Assembly: GCA_021793495.1 (NCBI GenBank)
Contig: JAJYSQ010000089.1
Location: 1 to 6,833 of the forward strand
Length of the DNA stretch: 6,833 nucleotides
Source of the DNA: Actinomycetes bacterium
GTDB lineage: Bacteria; Actinomycetota; Actinomycetes; JAJYSQ01
Direction of reading: 5' to 3'
Part shown: positions 1 through 4,272 of the stretch, one piece after another
Layout of the letters: every line of letters begins with the position of its first letter
How positions within the stretch are numbered: the first letter of the stretch is position 1
The notes under the pieces: generated by a model
Told to the model about the DNA's origin: nothing
Database searches by the model: none
The model's input: only the letters and a program-made list of their open reading frames with translations
Program-made: the position numbers and the translations under genes

Positions 1-1183
1 CGGGAACAGCAGGCTCACCCTGCGCCAGGCGCCGCAGGGTGTCCAGGGCAAGCACCACGGCGTACCGGCGCACCGTGGCCCGGTCGGCTGGGTGCACCAG
101 CCATGCGACCCGCCGGCGGCCAGGCCCGGCGACCGCGGCGTACACCGTGCCGGGAGCCCGGCCCCCCTGAGCGGCGGGACCGGCCACACCGGTGGTGGCC
201 AACCCGTATGTCGCACCGAGGCGGTGGCGGACCCCGCACGCCATCGCGACCGCGACGTCGGGGTGGACCGGCCCGTGGGCGGCAAGCAGCGCCTCAGGAA
301 CGTCCAGCAGCGTCGCCTTCAGCTCGGTCGCGTAGCTCACGACACCGCCCCGGTAGACGTCCGAGGAGCCGGGGACCGAGGTCAGCTCGGCACCGACCAG
401 TCCACCGGTCAGGGACTCGGCGGTGGCCAGGCTGGCCCCGACCTCGCGCAGCCGGGCCAGGACGTGCGCCGCCAGCGAGGGGGCGGAGCCGGCCGGCTCG
501 AGCACCGAGGCACCGAGGCGGTGGCGCACGTCGTCGACAACCTCCGGGCCGCCGGTCCAGCCCCGCGGCCCGGACACGTGGAGCACGACCTCGCCGGGGC
601 TGGCGAGGTAGGACACGGTGACCGCCGGCCAGGAGGCACGCCAGCGGTCCTCGGCCGGCGCGAGCACCCGAGCGACCTCCGACTCGGCGACGAGCACGAC
701 GCGCAGGTCGACCGATGCTCGCCGCGGCATGCCGGAACGACCGCCCAGCTCGGCCACCAGGAGCGCGCCCATGGCGCGCATCTCCCGGGGCACCCCGGGC
801 AACGCGACCACCTCGACCCCCTCATGGATCAGCCGTATGCCCGGCGCCGTACCCACCGGGTTGGGCACCACCTGACCACCGGCCGGCTGCTCGGCCTGTC
901 GGTCCGGCTGGTCGGTCAGCGGCAGGCGCGCCCAGCGGGCGATGCCTTCCCGCGTCACGTCGTCCGAGGTCGGTCCGAGTCCACCCAGCACCACGACGAC
1001 ATCGGCCACCGTCGCAGCCTCGGCCAGAGCGCCAGCGATCCGATCGACGTCGTCGCCGACCAGCCAGGCACCCGCCACCGTCAGTCCGGCCTCGACCAGC
1101 CGTCCCGCGAGCCAGGAGGTCGAGGTGTCCGCCACCCGTCCATCCAGCAGCTCGTCGCCCACGGCGACCAGTCCGACCCTCAC
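1..1183 (-). CDS. cinA: CinA family protein: COG1058 (MoCF-like) domain plus C-terminal NMN amidohydrolase (PncC) domain; 3' end cut by window edge
   Basis: The frame opens with GTG at 1183 and stays open for 394 codons to the left edge, so the stop is missing. Residues 1-145 form the MoaB/MogA-like COG1058 domain, with VGDELLDG (8-15), GGLGPTSDD (67-75), NPVGTAPG (108-115) and ALPGVPREM (127-135). A KH-like middle region follows (about 157-230). The C-terminal PncC domain carries AESLTGG (255-261, likely nucleophile Ser257), YRGGVVSY (277-284), Lys289 and TGVAGP (331-336). In this family the C-terminal domain deamidates nicotinamide mononucleotide to nicotinate mononucleotide (pyridine-nucleotide salvage); the N-terminal domain has been linked to ADP-ribose hydrolysis. 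The GTG overlaps the pgsA TGA (GTGA), with GAGGG at 1194-1190 as ribosome site. About 25 residues usually found after the GGLGPT motif seem absent between residues 88 and 96. The glycine-rich loop after TGVAGP is AAQGGRAPGT rather than the textbook GGG form. Sequence near the edge (TVRRYAVVLALDTL) matches the end of the family, so little is missing. Confidence 0.95.
   Translation of the reverse strand, partial: MRVGLVAVGDELLDGRVADTSTSWLAGRLVEAGLTVAGAWLVGDDVDRIAGALAEAATVADVVVVLGGLGPTSDDVTREGIARWARLPLTDQPDRQAEQPAGGQVVPNPVGTAPGIRLIHEGVEVVALPGVPREMRAMGALLVAELGGRSGMPRRASVDLRVVLVAESEVARVLAPAEDRWRASWPAVTVSYLASPGEVVLHVSGPRGWTGGPEVVDDVRHRLGASVLEPAGSAPSLAAHVLARLREVGASLATAESLTGGLVGAELTSVPGSSDVYRGGVVSYATELKATLLDVPEALLAAHGPVHPDVAVAMACGVRHRLGATYGLATTGVAGPAAQGGRAPGTVYAAVAGPGRRRVAWLVHPADRATVRRYAVVLALDTLRRLAQGEPAVP
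883..915. repeat. 12-bp imperfect direct repeat, 21-bp period, inside cinA
   Basis: On the + strand CCGGCTGCTCGG (883-894) recurs as CCGGCTGGTCGG (904-915), 11 of 12 bases alike. The offset of 21 bp is seven codons, so the cinA frame is kept; in the protein it gives the DQP (91-93) and EQP (98-100) echoes. It sits where the COG1058 domain appears shortened. Confidence 0.6.
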
Positions 1184-1806
1184 CCGACACCCTCGACCCC
1201 GGTGCTGACCTCGGTCACCGGGTCGGACGGCGTCGAGCTCGGCGGCACCCGGTGCAGCCGGACGGCTTGCCGCGTGTACTCCGCCCCGGTGAGCACCGTG
1301 GCGGCCAGCGCGGCCCCGACCAGCACCGCCCGCACCGGACCGGACCACCCGGGCAGCGGGAGGATGAGCACGGCGACCGCCGCGGTCTGCAACGCGGTCT
1401 TGAGCTTCCCGCCCCGAGACGCCGCAATCACCGCCCGGTGCACCACCCACAGCCGCAGCAGCGTGACCATGACCTCGCGAGCGACGATCACCACGGTGAC
1501 CCACCACGGCAGCCAGCCGAGCAGCGAGAGCACCACCAGCGTCGTGCCGATCAGTGCCTTGTCCGCCACCGGATCGGCGAGCTTGCCGAGGTCGGTCACC
1601 AGTCCCCGACGCCGGGCCAGGTCACCGTCGACCAGGTCGGTCACCGAGGCGACGAGAAACACGGCGAACGCCGCGAGCCGCCAGCCGGTGGAGCGTCCCT
1701 GGTCATGCCACAGGAGCACCGCCAGCACCGGCACCAGCACCAGCCGGAGCAGGGTCAGCGCGTTCGGCAGGTTCCACCTGCCGGCCTGGGTGGGCGAGGC
1801 CAGCAC
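1180..1806 (-). CDS. pgsA: CDP-diacylglycerol--glycerol-3-phosphate 3-phosphatidyltransferase (PGP synthase)
   Basis: This membrane enzyme swaps CMP of CDP-diacylglycerol for glycerol-3-phosphate, giving phosphatidylglycerophosphate, the committed step to phosphatidylglycerol and cardiolipin. The product is 208 aa from the GTG at 1806, a normal size. The complete CDP-alcohol phosphatidyltransferase signature is visible: Asp57, Asp60-Gly61, Ala64-Arg65, Gly74, Asp78 and Asp82, with the family's spacing. The N-terminal NLPNALTLLRL (12-22) is typical of PgsA. Likely membrane segments are about 13-33, 43-59, 84-108, 136-152 and 157-175. GTG 1806 is preferred because GAGGGGG lies 5 nt upstream and the rimO stop is only 2 nt before it. 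A longer form from GTG 1842 would overlap rimO by 34 nt and lacks a good ribosome site. The paralogues for cardiolipin or phosphatidylinositol phosphate synthesis share the signature; the place next to cinA and rimO favours the PGP synthase (the PgsA3 type of mycobacteria). The stop overlaps the cinA start. Confidence 0.93.
   Translation of the reverse strand: MLASPTQAGRWNLPNALTLLRLVLVPVLAVLLWHDQGRSTGWRLAAFAVFLVASVTDLVDGDLARRRGLVTDLGKLADPVADKALIGTTLVVLSLLGWLPWWVTVVIVAREVMVTLLRLWVVHRAVIAASRGGKLKTALQTAAVAVLILPLPGWSGPVRAVLVGAALAATVLTGAEYTRQAVRLHRVPPSSTPSDPVTEVSTGVEGVG
1190..1194 (-). promoter_or_regulatory. Ribosome binding site of cinA, inside pgsA
   Basis: GAGGG on the minus strand (1194 to 1190) lies 6 nt before the GTG at 1183. 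Together with the 4-nt GTGA overlap with the pgsA stop it supports this start and suggests that cinA translation is coupled to pgsA. Confidence 0.65.
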
Positions 1807-1808
1807 GC

Positions 1809-3302
1809 CTACCCCCTCACGATCCTGAGGTCGGACACCCACCCGTCCGCGTCGGCGGGCACCGCCTGCAGATCGACCCCACGGCTGCCCACGACCCGAG
1901 CGCGGACCAGCTGTCCGACAGGAGCGGTCGAGGCCGAGGTCCCCGGACGACGCACCTCGGTGCTCCCATCCACCTCCGGCCCCTGGTGGGCGCCACGTCC
2001 CTGCCAGAGATACCCATCGGCCGGCTCGGGCTCGCCGCGTTCGACCAGGATCTCGATCTGCTCGCCGACCCGGTCCTCCGCCCGCTGCGCGGTGAGCTCC
2101 TCGACCAACCGGGTGACCCGGGCCACCCGGTCGGCCACCTCGCGCGGGTCCAGGTGCCCGGCCAGGCCGGCCGCCTCCGTCCCCTCCTCGTCGGAGTAGC
2201 CGAACACCCCGACCGCATCCATCCGGGCGGCCACCAGGAAGCCTTCGAGCTCGGCCAGGTCAGCCTCGGTCTCCCCGGGGAAGCCGACGATCACGTTGGT
2301 GCGCACCCCGGCCTGGGGCGCACCCACGCGAACGCTGTCGATCAGCTCGAGGAACCGGTCGGTGGACCCGAAACGACGCATCCGCCGCAGCACCGCGGGG
2401 CTGGCATGCTGGAACGACAGGTCGAAGTACGGGGCCACCCCCGGGGTCGTGCAGATCACCTCGACCAACCCAGGGCGGACCTCGGCCGGCTGCAGGTAGC
2501 TGACCCGGACGCGGCGAACGCCATCCACGGCCGCCAGCCGGGGCAGCAGCACCTCCAGCGCACGAGGGTCGCCTCGGTCCTTGCCGTACGAGGTGGAGTT
2601 CTCGCTCACCAGCACGAGCTCGGTCACCCCCTGCTCGGCCAGCCACCGAGCTTCGGCGACCACCTCCTCCGGCGGCCTGGACCGGAACGCTCCCCGGAAG
2701 GACGGGATCGCGCAGAACGCGCATCGCCGGTCGCACCCCGAGGCGATCTTCAACGCCGCCACCGGACCGGCGCCCAGGACGCGGCGCACCGGACGTGGGC
2801 CGGACGCCGGCGTCGCGCGGGCCGGCAGGTCCGGCTCGTCCACCCGGGTCCGGGGCCGCTCGGTCGGCGCGAGCGGCAGCAGCACCCGCCGGTCGCGGGG
2901 AACATGGCTGGCTGGCCGTCGCCCGGCCAGCACCTCGTCGAGCCGGGTCGCCAGCTGCGGGTACTGGTCGAAGCCGAGCACCGCGTCGGCCTCGGGCAGC
3001 TCACCGGCCAGCTGCACACCGTACCTTTCGGCCAGGCAGCCGACCGCGACCACGGCGCGGGTCCGGCCGGTGGCCTTCAGGTCCGAGGCTTCCAGCAGCG
3101 CGTCGATGGAGTCCTTCTTCGCTGCCTCGATGAACCCACAGGTGTTCACGAGCACGACGTCGGCGTTGCCAGGGTCGTCAACGACCGACCAGCCCGCCGC
3201 CTGCAGTGCGCCAGCCAGCTCAGAAGAGTCGACCTCGTTGCGCGCGCACCCGAGGGTGACCAGAGAGACCGAGGCGGGCGGTGAGCTGCTCGGCGACGCC
3301 AT
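1809..3302 (-). CDS. rimO: Ribosomal protein S12 (aspartate-C3)-methylthiotransferase RimO
   Basis: RimO is a cytoplasmic radical-SAM enzyme with two iron-sulfur clusters that adds a methylthio group to a conserved aspartate of ribosomal protein S12. The 497-aa product has the full three-domain plan. The N-terminal UPF0004 domain (about 12-130) has cluster cysteines Cys19 ([10 protein letters not shown]), Cys55 (VNTCGF) and Cys89 (VGCLAERY). The radical-SAM domain has CxxxCxxC at Cys190, Cys194 and Cys197, followed by [15 protein letters not shown]-terminal TRAM domain occupies about 407-495. [10 protein letters not shown] (233-242), [11 protein letters not shown] (298-308) and [10 protein letters not shown] (340-349) favour RimO over its tRNA-modifying relative MiaB. 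A Pro/Arg-rich stretch of about 45 residues (130-175) between the first two domains is, as I recall, common in actinobacterial RimO. The start is the ATG at 3302; no other start precedes the first cluster motif, but the ribosome site is weak (TAGG at 3315-3312, 9 nt away). It lies 46 nt after the RodZ-like gene and 2 nt before pgsA. Confidence 0.97.
   Translation of the reverse strand: MASPSSSPPASVSLVTLGCARNEVDSSELAGALQAAGWSVVDDPGNADVVLVNTCGFIEAAKKDSIDALLEASDLKATGRTRAVVAVGCLAERYGVQLAGELPEADAVLGFDQYPQLATRLDEVLAGRRPASHVPRDRRVLLPLAPTERPRTRVDEPDLPARATPASGPRPVRRVLGAGPVAALKIASGCDRRCAFCAIPSFRGAFRSRPPEEVVAEARWLAEQGVTELVLVSENSTSYGKDRGDPRALEVLLPRLAAVDGVRRVRVSYLQPAEVRPGLVEVICTTPGVAPYFDLSFQHASPAVLRRMRRFGSTDRFLELIDSVRVGAPQAGVRTNVIVGFPGETEADLAELEGFLVAARMDAVGVFGYSDEEGTEAAGLAGHLDPREVADRVARVTRLVEELTAQRAEDRVGEQIEILVERGEPEPADGYLWQGRGAHQGPEVDGSTEVRRPGTSASTAPVGQLVRARVVGSRGVDLQAVPADADGWVSDLRIVRG
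1812..1818 (-). promoter_or_regulatory. Ribosome binding site of pgsA, inside the 3' end of rimO
   Basis: GAGGGGG (minus strand, 1818 to 1812) ends directly before the rimO TAG (1811-1809) and lies 5 nt before GTG 1806. It decides the pgsA start and points to coupling with rimO. Confidence 0.7.
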
Positions 3303-3316
3303 GGGCGTCAGCCTAC

Positions 3317-3338
3317 GGCGTGCCCGCAGCGGTACGCC
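3317..3338 (-). other. Small hairpin between the RodZ-like gene and rimO
   Basis: On the minus strand GGCGT (3338-3334) pairs with ACGCC (3321-3317). Inside this stem, CCGC (3332-3329) can pair in part with GCGG (3327-3324). The structure ends 1 nt before the weak TAGG ribosome site of rimO. There is no following U-tract, so it is not a typical intrinsic terminator. It could tune rimO translation or be chance in GC-rich DNA. Confidence 0.3.
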
Positions 3339-3348
3339 CCGGTCGTCA

Positions 3349-4137
3349 TCAGCCGTTGCTCGGGCTCGTCGGGGTGAAGCTGAGCCGGACCACCTGGCCC
3401 ATACCTCCCGGGGTGCCGATGTTCTTGCCGTTGACGACCAGGTCGACCGCTCCCGCGTTGCCGATGACCAGCCGCACCGCGGAGCCGTCGGTAAACGTCT
3501 GCGACGTCCCCCGGCTCAGCAGCCCGGCGAACAGCTGTCGGCCCGAGCCGGTGGTCGCACTGATCCAGCTCGGGCCGCTCGGAGTGGACAGGGTCACGGT
3601 CACCGCACCAGGACTGGCCTGCGCCACCGTGCCGGGGGGCAGGGTGGCCGTGGAGCCGGACGGGGCGGTCGCGCTCGGCTGCGGGGTCGCGGTGACGCGC
3701 GGGGTCGGGCTCGCGCCGGTGGTGACCCCCGCAGCCGCGGTGGTCGCGGTCGACGCACCGTGCCCGCGCAACAGGCTGAACGCGGCGTACCCGATCACCA
3801 GGAGCAGCACCAGCACGGCGGCACCGGCCCAGTTCGGCCCGTGCCGTTGCGGTCGCGCCGCGCTCGCCTCGGCCGCGAAGAACTCCTGCGACCCGGGATC
3901 GGCCAGGTGGGCGGCCGACCGGTTGAACTCCGCGACCAGCTCGTCGGCGTCCGCCCCCACCACGTGGGCGATGGCCCGCACATGACCACGGGCGTACGTG
4001 TCACCGCCGCACGGGCCGAACTCGTCGGCCTCGATGGACGCGATGATCGTCGGGCGGATCCGGGTGCGCTGGCCGACCTGCTCGATGGTCAGTCCGGCCT
4101 GTTGCCGAGCCGCCGTGAGGACCTGACCGATGGACAC
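3349..4137 (-). CDS. RodZ-like bitopic membrane protein (cytoplasmic HTH_25 domain, TM helix, extracytoplasmic DUF4115)
   Basis: The 262-aa product has three parts. Residues 1-72 are a Cro/C1-type helix-turn-helix of the RodZ class ([19 protein letters not shown], then [13 protein letters not shown], then [12 protein letters not shown]). One hydrophobic helix (about 104-123) follows a basic patch (RPQRH, 95-99), predicting an N-terminus in the cytoplasm. A Thr/Ala/Pro-rich linker (about 128-176) leads to a beta-rich DUF4115 domain (about 178-255). In RodZ the HTH fold serves protein contact with the MreB cytoskeleton rather than DNA binding. In actinomycetes the role of this relative is unsettled, so I give no symbol; a membrane-tethered regulator is possible. 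The start is the GTG at 4137, with a near-ideal GGGAGG 6 nt upstream and the domain beginning at once. It lies 135 bp after ftsK and 46 bp before rimO. No signal peptide or lipobox is seen. Confidence 0.9.
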   Translation of the reverse strand: MSIGQVLTAARQQAGLTIEQVGQRTRIRPTIIASIEADEFGPCGGDTYARGHVRAIAHVVGADADELVAEFNRSAAHLADPGSQEFFAAEASAARPQRHGPNWAGAAVLVLLLVIGYAAFSLLRGHGASTATTAAAGVTTGASPTPRVTATPQPSATAPSGSTATLPPGTVAQASPGAVTVTLSTPSGPSWISATTGSGRQLFAGLLSRGTSQTFTDGSAVRLVIGNAGAVDLVVNGKNIGTPGGMGQVVRLSFTPTSPSNG

Positions 4138-4143
4138 CGCGGG

Positions 4144-4149
4144 CCTCCC
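4144..4149 (-). promoter_or_regulatory. Ribosome binding site of the RodZ-like gene
   Basis: GGGAGG (minus strand, 4149 to 4144) lies 6 nt before the GTG at 4137, the best ribosome site in the window. It fixes the start of this gene. Confidence 0.75.
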
Positions 4150-4164
4150 GAGTTCTGCGCTGCG

Positions 4165-4205
4165 CGATCGGCCGGAGAGCCGAAGCGGTCACCAGCCGGC
4201 GATCG
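4165..4205 (-). other. Imperfect inverted repeat (possible leader hairpin or operator) before the RodZ-like gene
   Basis: The arms are CGATCGGCCGG (+ strand, 4165-4175) and CCGGCGATCG (4196-4205), which pair over 10 bp with one bulged base and enclose a 20-nt loop. Each arm includes the 6-bp palindrome CGATCG; the distal copy is part of GCGATCGC (4199-4206). On the minus strand it falls between the candidate promoter and the GGGAGG ribosome site. No U-run follows, so it is not a textbook terminator. Confidence 0.4.
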
Positions 4206-4230
4206 CGGCGTTGGTCACGCAGGTGCGGTC

Positions 4231-4258
4231 AGTCTAGGACGCGTTCCCAAGGAGACAA
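4231..4258 (-). promoter_or_regulatory. Candidate housekeeping-sigma promoter for the RodZ-like gene, rimO, pgsA and cinA
   Basis: Minus-strand TTGTCT (4258 to 4253) and TAGACT (4236 to 4231) are separated by 16 nt. Each matches four of six consensus bases, and TAGACT-type -10 boxes are common in actinobacteria. It lies 15 nt past the ftsK stop and would give a leader of roughly 85 nt before GTG 4137. The match is modest, and read-through from ftsK is also possible. Confidence 0.35.
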
Positions 4259-4272
4259 AACGCTACGGCGGG

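Noticed and set aside
92..1828. A 578-codon open frame on the + strand, with others at 715-2199 and 1554-3284
   Set aside because: These lie antisense to cinA, pgsA and rimO. They have low-complexity composition, show no motifs, and cross the boundaries of well-supported genes.
1180..1842. Longer pgsA starting at GTG 1842
   Set aside because: It would overlap rimO by 34 nt, adds 12 residues unlike the family, and has no good ribosome site. GTG 1806 has GAGGGGG 5 nt upstream.
4250..4272. Possible intrinsic terminator after ftsK (TTTTG run on the minus strand)
   Set aside because: I found no convincing stem before the T-run. The stretch is better explained as part of the candidate -35 region.
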